DNA of 64,000 nucleotides. Source: JBKECY01 sp047975025 (GTDB taxonomy: Bacteria; Bacillota; Clostridia; Lachnospirales; Lachnospiraceae). The notes beneath the pieces are model-generated. The model was not told the DNA's origin and made no database searches. It saw only the letters and a list, made by a program, of their open reading frames with translations. Within the stretch, counting starts at the first letter, position 1. Every line of letters begins with the position of its first letter. The position numbers and the translations under genes are program-made. The stretch spans positions 1-64,000 of the forward strand of contig JBKECY010000079.1 in the NCBI GenBank assembly GCA_047975025.1, given 5' to 3'. Below, in pieces: positions 33,638 to 41,684 of the stretch.

Positions 33638-35167
33638 ATGCGTCTGAGCATGCGGATTTTGTATGAAAGAATGGGGCAGTGGAAGCCTGTCATGGAAGAG
33701 TCAGAAAAAAGCGAAGAAATGATGTATGTCGGCGTTGCGGCACTTACGGAAAAGGCGCGCCCGCTGGCCGGTCATATTATGGTTGCGCGAAGTGAAGAAA
33801 TTGATGAATTAGAGGGATTTTCCGGAAATGCGCTAATCTCGCTGGGAATGCCATCCTTGAAAATACGAGAAGCAAATCTGTGCATGGTGCTGCCGGATAC
33901 GTGCAAGCTTTTAGAAGTACTCTATGCTATTCACGAAATATTTGCGCGGTTTGCCCTGTGGGATGAAGAATTATGGCGGGCAGTCAGTATGGAAGAGGGG
34001 GTCGGAGAATTATGCAAGATCAGCAGTTCGGTTCTTGAGAATTCAATTATACTCTACGACCACAATCTGTTCGTACTGGCCACAGCCAATGAAACCGATA
34101 CCCATATAAAGTGGGAGTATGACCGCAGCAGCGGGCATAAGATTCTGCCCACAGATATTATGAATGCCTTTAAAATGGATGATGAATTTTTGGGAACGAT
34201 GAATACCAGAGGGGTGCAATTGTTCTCAGATACGGTACTGGGGTATCGAGTGCTTTATTATAATTTCTGGATTGAAGATGTCTATGCGGGGCGTCTGTGT
34301 GTCAATGAATTACAGCGCAAGTTCCGCAGGGGAGATTACAAGCTGGTGGCGCGTCTGGCGCAATCTATCAGCATGGCATTAAAGAAAGGAAATGTACTTC
34401 CCAAGCAAATGGGAAACACACTTGCATTTGCATTCAGAGAACTTCTCGATGGAAATGTATTCTCCAAAGAACGAATTGAAGAAGCGCTGCGCGGCTACAA
34501 CTGGGAGCCGAAGGACACGTATTGTTGTACTTGTATACCAATTGAACAGAGAGATAAACGCACACTTTCAGCGGTCTATACCTGCAACCGATTGGAGAGT
34601 AATTTCCCGGGAAGTCTGGTGGTACAGTACAATAATATGATTTGCATGATCTTGAATATGCGCCTGTACGAGCAAGCCAGCAAAGAGTCCTGGTTAAAGA
34701 AGCTGAAAGAGTTTTTGCGGGAAGGATTTTTTAAGGCAGGAATAAGTAAGGAGGGAACAGATTTTCTGCGTCTGCAGGAATACTATGTACAAGCTTGCCG
34801 GGCATTAGAAATTGGGTCAAAGAAGAACAGCACATTCTGGTATTTTCATTTTGAGGATTATATCATGTCGTATCTGCTGCAGTATGGAAGCGGTGCGATT
34901 GGCGTAGATTTACTGTGTCACAGGGGTATTATTGCATTAATGGAATATGACCGGGTGCATAATACGGAAATGACAAATACATTAAGGGTCTATCTGGAGC
35001 AGAATATGAATCTTGCAAAAACCTCGAAAATATTGCATATACACAGAAGTACGTTGCTTTATAGAATAGACAGAATCCATACAATATCTGAGGATACGTT
35101 TGATTCAGCTCGTGCCAGATTCAACAGCCTGCTGTCCTTTCAACTGCTGGACAGCGAGCACTATTGA
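33638..35167 (+). CDS. PucR/CdaR-type transcriptional regulator
   Basis: 509 residues. The C-terminal 60 residues hold the PucR helix-turn-helix (NTLRVYLEQNMNLAKTSKILHIHRSTLLYRIDRI), preceded by a GGDEF-like variant region. The N-terminal half (about 1-230) is a sensory region with no clear family. It is divergent from the URO-D gene and its own promoter carries inverted AAAGTATA sites, so it probably controls both. It ends a few bases into the convergent DNA-repair gene (7-base overlap). Effector unknown. Confidence 0.75.
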   Translation: MRLSMRILYERMGQWKPVMEESEKSEEMMYVGVAALTEKARPLAGHIMVARSEEIDELEGFSGNALISLGMPSLKIREANLCMVLPDTCKLLEVLYAIHEIFARFALWDEELWRAVSMEEGVGELCKISSSVLENSIILYDHNLFVLATANETDTHIKWEYDRSSGHKILPTDIMNAFKMDDEFLGTMNTRGVQLFSDTVLGYRVLYYNFWIEDVYAGRLCVNELQRKFRRGDYKLVARLAQSISMALKKGNVLPKQMGNTLAFAFRELLDGNVFSKERIEEALRGYNWEPKDTYCCTCIPIEQRDKRTLSAVYTCNRLESNFPGSLVVQYNNMICMILNMRLYEQASKESWLKKLKEFLREGFFKAGISKEGTDFLRLQEYYVQACRALEIGSKKNSTFWYFHFEDYIMSYLLQYGSGAIGVDLLCHRGIIALMEYDRVHNTEMTNTLRVYLEQNMNLAKTSKILHIHRSTLLYRIDRIHTISEDTFDSARARFNSLLSFQLLDSEHY

Positions 35168-35925
35168 AATTCAACCATGTCACGCTGAAATCTTTTGCGC
35201 AGGTTCTGGGTCTGCAGCTTGAGGTTCGTCCGCTCTTTGATCGCAATCGTATGAAAAAAGCGAATCCAAAGCTCCTCGATGCTTTTTTCGGTATCTGAAA
35301 GCTCAGAAATGGCTAACTCATTGAGCGTACTTCCTGACAACAGGAACCATGGCTGCTGTTTCTGGTGTACAAGGCTGACGTGATGAGTCTTGTCATAAAT
35401 AACCCAGTTTTCCAGAGGCAGTCGGTTGGAAAAATGCTCAGCAATGACAGGCAGGACGAAGCTTTTAGGAGTGATTTCGGAAAACAGAACCTGGCTTCGC
35501 AATTCCTGAAAGCGGACAAATCCCATAAAAAAGTGAGCCTCATTCCCAACAAAACGGCTTAGCTTGGCCACCTTTTGTACAGAAGGATGACTCAGGTGAT
35601 CCATAATCCGCCGGCTGTCAGACAGCGTCCGGGAAGCAAACAGAGTCTGCAGTACCGCGGAGGCTTTCTGCGGATCGGCCGCAAGACAGGCAGTATACAA
35701 GCAGTATTCTGCCTCGCTTCCCAGATGCCTGCGTATCATGCGGGTCACTGCGGCGGCATTGGCAGCGGAGGGTTCTACGGGAAGATATTCGCAGAAAAAT
35801 TCGGTTTCATACTGCGCTGCAAGTGCAATATCGGTCTGAACTCCCTGCAGATGCTGTCTCCAGGCGGGATGAACAGCGGAGAAAATGTCCGTAGGACTGT
35901 CTTCGCACAGATATACTAGTTTCAT
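35161..35925 (-). CDS. Putative DNA repair protein, TIGR03915/DUF4130 type
   Basis: 254 residues. Landmarks are the start LVYLCEDSPTDIFSAVHPAW, the middle FVGNEAHFFMGFVRF, and the C-terminal WVIYDKTHHVSLVHQ followed by a helical end. This is the partner protein that regularly accompanies a radical SAM DNA-modification/repair protein, and indeed its start overlaps the end of the radical SAM gene by 4 bases. The fold may be glycosylase-like; its biochemical role is not established. Probably LexA-regulated with its partner. Confidence 0.8.
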   Translation of the reverse strand: MKLVYLCEDSPTDIFSAVHPAWRQHLQGVQTDIALAAQYETEFFCEYLPVEPSAANAAAVTRMIRRHLGSEAEYCLYTACLAADPQKASAVLQTLFASRTLSDSRRIMDHLSHPSVQKVAKLSRFVGNEAHFFMGFVRFQELRSQVLFSEITPKSFVLPVIAEHFSNRLPLENWVIYDKTHHVSLVHQKQQPWFLLSGSTLNELAISELSDTEKSIEELWIRFFHTIAIKERTNLKLQTQNLRKRFQRDMVEFQ

Positions 35926-37271
35926 AGAAAACTCCTTTGCAGCTGCGGAACGGTAATTGGAGAATCCAGACCGTTTCCGAAAGAAACATCATCAAACAGA
36001 GAAAGCTGCTCGTATTGGATGTTGCGTACAGAATCGGGCAGACGTTCCTTCACTGTGAGAAGATTGCGTAAGATGTAATCGCTCTCAATCTTGGTAGGAT
36101 ACATCATTTTCCCACTGCAGGTGATAAAATACAGTGCCCTTTTTAATACAACGCCCATTTTCTTAAGCGAAGAAAAAGTCAGGACGTTGAAACGGCGGGC
36201 TTTTACAATTCTAAGTGCAGAGGTATTTCCGATGCCCGGCACACGCAGCAAGGTGTGATAATCCGCCCTCTGAATTTCTACCGGAAACAGATCCAGGTTC
36301 TTAAGAGCCCAATTACACTTAGGATCAAGCAATACATTGAAATTAGGCTCTTTCTCATTCAAAAGTTCGCTTGCTTTAAAACCATAAAACCGCAGGAGCC
36401 AGTCAGCCTGGTACAAGCGATGCTCGCGTAAGAGCGGAGGTGTATAGTTGAGCATGGAAGGCAATGCTTTATCTTCTGATACGGGAATGAACGCAGAATA
36501 AAAGACCCGCTTCAGAGAAAACCTGCCATATAGTGATTCGGCTACATTGATGATCTGATAATCTGTTTCTGGTGTCGCTCCGATAATCATCTGCGTACTT
36601 TGACCGGCAGGTACGAAAGACGGAGCATTCTTATAGAGTGCCAGTTCCTGCTTATTCTCAGTAATGCGCCCTTGTACCAGACGCATAGGCTCCAGTATTT
36701 TCTTGCGTGTCTTGTGTGGAGCCAGCAGCTTAAGTCCCGCAGCAGTGGGAAGTTCCAGATTGACACTCATACGGTCGGCCAGAAAGCCGGTCTTCTCAAT
36801 TAGAGCCTGACTTGCGCCTGGAATGGCTTTGACATGTATGTAGCCCTGAAAACGGTGTACAGTCCGCAGGCGCAGTAATGTCTCATAGAGAAGTTCCATT
36901 GTATAATCGGGTGAGTGGAGTATGCCAGAACTCAAGAAAAGTCCCTCGATATAATTACGTCTGTAAAATTCCATTGTCAGCTGACATACTTCATCTGGTG
37001 TGAAGGAGGCACGCGGAATATCGTTGGAAGAGCGGTTCATACAATATTTGCAATCGAAAACACACTCATTGGTAAACAGTATCTTCAGCAATGAAATGCA
37101 CCTGCCATCCGCAGAAAAGCTATGGCAGATACCAGCGTTAATTGTGTTGCCGATACCTGTACCGTCGCCCTTTCGTTCATTGCCGCTGGAAGTACAGGCA
37201 ACATCATACTTGGCGGCATCCGACAGGATTGTCAGCTTATCAGCCACAGGAATGGCAGAAGTCAGTTTCAT
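35922..37271 (-). CDS. Putative DNA modification/repair radical SAM protein (TIGR03916 type)
   Basis: 449 residues. The radical SAM cluster motif is CVFDCKYCMNR (about residue 90), with PRASFTPDEV after it. A helix-hairpin-helix DNA-binding unit LLRVPGIGNTSALRIVKAR lies near residue 350. The N-terminus KLTILSDAAKYDVACTSSG is typical. I chose ATG 37271, which has CGGAGG before it; the longer in-frame start would place the promoter and LexA box inside the gene. It is predicted to work on DNA with the protein encoded next. The promoter carries a perfect LexA palindrome, so SOS induction is expected. Confidence 0.87.
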   Translation of the reverse strand: MKLTSAIPVADKLTILSDAAKYDVACTSSGNERKGDGTGIGNTINAGICHSFSADGRCISLLKILFTNECVFDCKYCMNRSSNDIPRASFTPDEVCQLTMEFYRRNYIEGLFLSSGILHSPDYTMELLYETLLRLRTVHRFQGYIHVKAIPGASQALIEKTGFLADRMSVNLELPTAAGLKLLAPHKTRKKILEPMRLVQGRITENKQELALYKNAPSFVPAGQSTQMIIGATPETDYQIINVAESLYGRFSLKRVFYSAFIPVSEDKALPSMLNYTPPLLREHRLYQADWLLRFYGFKASELLNEKEPNFNVLLDPKCNWALKNLDLFPVEIQRADYHTLLRVPGIGNTSALRIVKARRFNVLTFSSLKKMGVVLKRALYFITCSGKMMYPTKIESDYILRNLLTVKERLPDSVRNIQYEQLSLFDDVSFGNGLDSPITVPQLQRSFL

Positions 37272-37286
37272 AAACACCTCCGTATC

Positions 37287-37298
37287 GAACATACGTTC
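37287..37298 (-). promoter_or_regulatory. LexA (SOS) box
   Basis: GAACATACGTTC, a perfect palindrome matching the Gram-positive SOS core GAAC-N4-GTTC, placed just after the -10 box of the DNA repair operon. Confidence 0.8.
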
Positions 37299-37305
37299 TA
37301 ATGTG

Positions 37306-37334
37306 ATTATAATACGAGGTGTGATTTTTTTCAA
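37306..37334 (-). promoter_or_regulatory. Promoter of the SOS radical SAM operon
   Basis: Minus strand TTGAAA (37329-37334), 17 bases, perfect TATAAT (37306-37311). The -35 overlaps the end of the pdxK gene. Confidence 0.8.
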
Positions 37335-38146
37335 GCTCTTTTTAAAAAAGTGTTTCGGCAGGCACTGTGTCGAACCGCCCCTACGTAATCATTTAGGTAA
37401 AAGCTACCGCGCAGGGCGGCACTGATGAAGTCCCGGGCAGCGGCCGCACTTTCCCGTACGGAGCAGCCTCTCGCCAGATAGCCGGTGAATGCAGCGGCAG
37501 TAGTGCAGCCGGCTCCATGGGTATAGGAGGTCTCGACTTTGGGTGCTTCGAAGAGTGTGAATTCGGAACCGTCGAAGAGTAAGTCTACGGCGGCCGAAGG
37601 GTGAATTTTGGTCCCTCCTTTAATCAGAACGTTGCGCGCACCCTGCTGAAAAATCAAGGTGGCTGCCTGTTTCATATCCTCTAGTGAAGTGAGTGCCGGC
37701 AGACCACTTAATTGGGAAGCTTCAAACAGATTCGGTGTAACAACATCAGCCAGAGGCAGTAAAAGTCGGCGCAATCCGTCGGCTGCTTGCGGATTGACGG
37801 CTTCGTTGGTTCCTTTGCACACCATAACCGGGTCGATTAATACATTGGCCGGTGCGTAGTGACGAATCTTAGAGGCGACGAGTTCAATTGTCTCAAGTGT
37901 TGGCAGCATACCGGTCTTAAGAGCGTCAACTCCTATGCCGGAAAGTGCGGTTTCGATCTGTGCGTCTAATGCATCTAACGTGACGGGGTAGAGGTCGTGC
38001 CGCCAACCGGCAGCTGGGTTCTGTGCGACCAGGACAGTGATTGCACTCATGCCATAGACGTCTAATTCCTGGAACGTTTTTAAATCTGCCTGCAGCCCGG
38101 CTCCGCCGCTTGTGTCAGAGCCTGCAATTGTCAATGCTTTGTACAT
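37331..38146 (-). CDS. pdxK: Pyridoxal kinase / hydroxymethylpyrimidine kinase (PdxK/ThiD type)
   Basis: 271-residue ribokinase-fold enzyme: ALTIAGSDTSGGAGLQADLKTF at the N-terminus, VLIDPVMVCKGTNEAV, VTPNLFEASQLSG, NVLIKGGTK and the catalytic region THGAGCTTAAAFTGYLA. The Cys in AGCT and the MVCKG segment are like Bacillus PdxK, a ThiD relative that phosphorylates pyridoxal. Divergence from a PdxR-like regulator gene supports a vitamin B6 salvage role. A ThiD activity in thiamine synthesis cannot be excluded. CAGGAGG precedes ATG 38146. Confidence 0.8.
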   Translation of the reverse strand: MYKALTIAGSDTSGGAGLQADLKTFQELDVYGMSAITVLVAQNPAAGWRHDLYPVTLDALDAQIETALSGIGVDALKTGMLPTLETIELVASKIRHYAPANVLIDPVMVCKGTNEAVNPQAADGLRRLLLPLADVVTPNLFEASQLSGLPALTSLEDMKQAATLIFQQGARNVLIKGGTKIHPSAAVDLLFDGSEFTLFEAPKVETSYTHGAGCTTAAAFTGYLARGCSVRESAAAARDFISAALRGSFYLNDYVGAVRHSACRNTFLKRA

Positions 38147-38189
38147 ATGAAATCCTCCTGAAATTATTATAATAAGTTGGTAAAGGTAA

Positions 38190-38242
38190 TTGACTTTTAT
38201 AAAGGATGCCGCTATTATAGTATAAAAATGACTCTATTGAAA
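38190..38242. promoter_or_regulatory. Overlapping divergent promoters of pdxK and pdxR
   Basis: Plus: TTGACT (38190-38195), 17 bases, TATTAT (38213-38218). Minus: TTGAAA-type -35 box on the plus strand at 38237-38242 (TTTCAA on the minus strand), 17 bases, TATAAT at 38214-38219. The two -10 boxes share the same bases, so polymerases compete. Confidence 0.7.
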
Positions 38243-38273
38243 TATACAAAAAGCAAAAAAAGAATAGGTACAG

Positions 38274-39698
38274 ATGAAAGAGATTCTAATTCGTCTTCAT
38301 GGGAAAAAAGCTAAATATATCCAAATCTATGAATATTTCAGACATGCCATTGAGATTAATGAAATCAGCGAAGGCGAGCGTCTGCCCTCAATCAGAAGCC
38401 TTTCGAACATGCTGGGAGTCAGCAAGATTACCGTTCAAAAGGCCTATGATCAGTTGTGCAGTGAGGGGTATGTGGATAATGCACAGCGCAAGCGGTTTAC
38501 GGCAGCTTCGCTTGGAGTCAGCCAGCTGCAATGGCCGCAGGATACTGTACGGGAAAAAGCACCAATCATGGAGGAAGAGGCGGGCCAGACTACGGAACCG
38601 CCGTTAAAATTTGATTTATCGACGGGAATCATGGATGCTGGTGGATTTGATTTTGCCATATGGAAGAAGTATATCGGACGCGCGTTGCAGGAGAGTGAAG
38701 TGTTGATGCGTTATGGACAGATTCAAGGAGAAGAGAGTCTTCGGTATGAAATAGCGGCATACTGCAGACAATCGAGAGGGGTGGATGTGGAGCCAGAGCA
38801 GATTGTTATTGGTGCGAGCACACAAAACCTGTTGCAGATTCTGTGCGGGCTTCTAAAGAATGAAAAAAATGTGATTGCATTTGAAAATCCAGGATTTAAG
38901 AATGGACGGCAGATTTTTGAAGATCATAAGTTCTCCGTAATTCCGGTCAGAATGCAGACGGACGGAATTTCTATGGAAGAACTTGAAGCAAGCGGGGCGG
39001 GAATCGTGTATGTCAGCCCTTCGCACCAGTTTCCCACAGGACGCATCATGTCAATCGGGAAACGGAATACACTTTTGAATTGGGCCAAGTACAGCAGTGC
39101 CTATGTAATCGAAGATGACTATGACAGTGAATTTCGGTATTATGGAAACCCCATCCCTGCGCTTAAAGGTTTGGATCGGTATGAGAGGGTGATTTATCTC
39201 GGGTCATTTTCTAAAATTCTTCCGCCATCAATCAGAATCAGCTATATGATTCTTCCCCGGACACTTTTGGCGGTATATCGTGAAAAAAAGAGATTGTATA
39301 CGCAAGAGGCCTCAACACTTGAGCAGCTTACCTTGGCTTTGTATATGGGGGACGGACAGCTTTCACGGCAAATACGCAGGCTGAGAAAGCTGTATTTTGA
39401 AAAAAGAACGATTTTTATAAAAGCCCTGCGAGATATCTTTCAGGAGGCAATTGAAATTGAAGATACGGGTTCAGGGCTGTTCGTCATTGTGAGTATAGAA
39501 AGTACAGTTGATGCTCATAGCCTGCGGGAGATGGCAAAGCGGCATGGACTGAAGGTGGCGCTGATGCAGGACTTTATGTTGGAGACTGATAGTAGTGAAA
39601 AATCTGAGAAGCTGATTTTGTATTTTTCGGGAATTCCATGTGAACTGATTTACGATACGCTGGAGGAATTAAAAGAAGTGTGGGATGTATCGGTCTGA
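38274..39698 (+). CDS. pdxR: MocR/PdxR-type regulator (GntR helix-turn-helix plus aminotransferase domain)
   Basis: 474 residues. N-terminal GntR winged helix (about 10-80: GERLPSIRSLSNMLGVSKITVQKAYDQL) and a fold-type I aminotransferase domain (about 105-470) with VYVSPSHQFPTG, IEDDYDSEFRYYG and the PLP lysine in YLGSFSKILPPSIR. Proteins of this build bind PLP and regulate vitamin B6 genes; here it is divergent from pdxK with overlapping promoters. The symbol is inferred from context; other MocR proteins control other pathways. Confidence 0.8.
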   Translation: MKEILIRLHGKKAKYIQIYEYFRHAIEINEISEGERLPSIRSLSNMLGVSKITVQKAYDQLCSEGYVDNAQRKRFTAASLGVSQLQWPQDTVREKAPIMEEEAGQTTEPPLKFDLSTGIMDAGGFDFAIWKKYIGRALQESEVLMRYGQIQGEESLRYEIAAYCRQSRGVDVEPEQIVIGASTQNLLQILCGLLKNEKNVIAFENPGFKNGRQIFEDHKFSVIPVRMQTDGISMEELEASGAGIVYVSPSHQFPTGRIMSIGKRNTLLNWAKYSSAYVIEDDYDSEFRYYGNPIPALKGLDRYERVIYLGSFSKILPPSIRISYMILPRTLLAVYREKKRLYTQEASTLEQLTLALYMGDGQLSRQIRRLRKLYFEKRTIFIKALRDIFQEAIEIEDTGSGLFVIVSIESTVDAHSLREMAKRHGLKVALMQDFMLETDSSEKSEKLILYFSGIPCELIYDTLEELKEVWDVSV

Positions 39699-39755
39699 GA
39701 AAAAGTGTACTATTAGAGAAATAAAAAATAGAATGCGCAATTTAAGGAGAATTGT

Positions 39756-40605
39756 ATGGGTAAGAAAGAATGGAAAGAGACTTTGCATGTTAAAGGTGTG
39801 GAGATAGCATTATTCACAGATGATTTCCAAGATGAATTTTTATCTTTGACTGATATTGCAAAATATAAAAACCCCGAATATTCAAGTGATGTAATTAATA
39901 ACTGGTTGCGTAATAGAAATACAATAGAGTATTTGGGAAAGTTTGTATAACCCCAACTTCAATTCTCTCGAATTCGAGGGAATTGAAAAAGAGGCTGGAA
40001 AGAATACATTTGTTTTAACTCCGAAAAGATGGATTAGTGCAGTGAATGCAATTGGAATGATTTCTAAGCAGGGCCGTTATGCCTCAACATATGCGCATAA
40101 AGATATTGCATTGAAATTTGCTTCATGGATTTCTCCGGAATTTGAATTATATATTATTAAGGATTACCAAAGGTTAAAAAGCGAAGAAAGTAATCGCCTA
40201 TCATTGAATTGGAATTTGAATCGCGAATTATCCAAATTGAACTACAAAATTCATACAAATGCAATAAAAGAGCATATTATTCCCAAAATACTCACCCCAC
40301 AGCAAATGGCCATTACATATGCCAACGAAGCCGATGTACTAAATATATCCTTATTTGGAATGACTGCAAAAGAATGGAGAAACATCAACCCTGATAAAAA
40401 AGGAAATATACGTGATGACGCGACACTAAATCAACTACTAGTTCTCGCAAATATGGAAAGTTATAATGCGGTTCTTATTGAGCAGGGAAAAAGTCAATCT
40501 GAACGGTTAAAGCTTTTAAACGATTTGGCAATAAAGCAATTAGAGACTATTGCAAAATTAAGTACTGTGGCCATTCAAAGACTAGAGAAAAAGTCAAAAA
40601 AATAA
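39756..40605 (+). pseudogene. KilA-N domain phage-type protein, frameshifted
   Basis: Two overlapping frames make one protein of about 285 residues: 39756-39950 (ending NTIEYLGKFV-stop) and 39943-40605 (starting YNPNFNSLEFEG). KilA-N relatives read continuously as LG-x-W-E-x-x-x-NPNF at this point. Here TTGGGAAAG joins the two halves, as if eight bases had been lost between two copies of TGGGA. The rest is intact (SKQGRYASTYAHKDIALKFASW, then a coiled-coil end). KilA-N proteins are phage or plasmid DNA-binding antirepressors. The A+T-rich composition differs from its neighbours, pointing to transfer. I see no other phage genes. Confidence 0.75.
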
Positions 40606-40743
40606 TTAGTAAAGTCAGGAGTCGGAAAAATGTTTTTAGGAACTCTGGCAAATTCAAAATAAAGGTTGCACTCGCCAGTATAAGATACTACAATTAAGAA
40701 CAGACATTGAAGGATTCTTTAATAGATTTTATGGAGGTTTCAC

Positions 40744-41640
40744 GTGATACAGGATATTTATCCACATAAATTTGATAATCAATACAAAAAACCACTGCCT
40801 AAGCCCCAGGATTACCTGCTGGTATTCGAAAATACGGACATGTATATGTATTTAGAGGGGGATAAGGAGAGGCTCCCGACCTATGAGCAAGTCTGTACGG
40901 AATTTCCACAGGCGCAGGACAAGATTCATGCATCCGGCAAGTTACAGATTATATATTTGTTTTCGGTAGATGAGAAAAAGTTCTTTTTGGGATTACATCT
41001 TAAAATGCATGATACAAAGCATCTGGTGAAGCGTAATATTCAGATGTTTCGCGAACTGCAGCCCTCCTGGTGTGGCTTCGCGGGGATTACGGGGCACCAG
41101 CTGTACAAATGGTATTCGGATCATGTGTATTGTGGGCGGTGTGCACACCCCATGTCCCACAAAGAAGACGAAAGAGCTTTAAAATGCGCAAAATGCGGTC
41201 AGATTGAATACCCTAAAATCTCCCCGGCTATCATCGTGGGTGTTATCAAAGATAATAAAATACTTATGTCCAAATATGCCAATCGAGAGAATAAACGCTA
41301 TGCACTTTTGGCCGGGTTTTCTGAAATCGGAGAGACACTGGAAGAAACGGTTAAGCGGGAAGTCATGGAAGAAGTTGGCGTTAAGGTAAAGGATATAACT
41401 TATTATAAAAACCAGCCCTGGGCATTTTCGGAGTCTTTGCTGGTGGGATTTTTTGCCAGGCTGGAGGGAAGTGACAAGATTACTCTGGATGAAACGGAGC
41501 TTGAGATGGCAAACTGGTTTGAACGCAAGGATATTCCGAAGAATGATTTGACGATCAGTCTGACGGCGGAAATGATTGAGACCTTTCGACAGAACAAGGT
41601 AGTCTTCAAGACCAAGGAAAGCCCCTACCAGAAGCCGTAA
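40744..41640 (+). CDS. nudC: NAD+ diphosphatase (NudC), Nudix hydrolase
   Basis: 298 residues. An N-terminal NADH-pyrophosphatase-like domain is followed by a zinc ribbon (CGRC...CAKCG at about 138-158) and a Nudix domain with GFSEIGETLEETVKREVMEEVG (starting about residue 195) and the NudC-specific QPWAFSESLL. It splits NAD(H), and in other bacteria removes NAD caps from RNA. It starts with GTG 40744, supported by GGAGG 6 bases upstream. Single gene. Confidence 0.9.
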   Translation: MIQDIYPHKFDNQYKKPLPKPQDYLLVFENTDMYMYLEGDKERLPTYEQVCTEFPQAQDKIHASGKLQIIYLFSVDEKKFFLGLHLKMHDTKHLVKRNIQMFRELQPSWCGFAGITGHQLYKWYSDHVYCGRCAHPMSHKEDERALKCAKCGQIEYPKISPAIIVGVIKDNKILMSKYANRENKRYALLAGFSEIGETLEETVKREVMEEVGVKVKDITYYKNQPWAFSESLLVGFFARLEGSDKITLDETELEMANWFERKDIPKNDLTISLTAEMIETFRQNKVVFKTKESPYQKP

Positions 41641-41684
41641 AACAGCGTTTTTTTGACACACAAGGGATGAAGGAAGGATATGGT

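Noticed and set aside
39756..40605. Prophage
   Set aside because: Only one broken KilA-N gene, with no integrase, structural or lysis genes around it.
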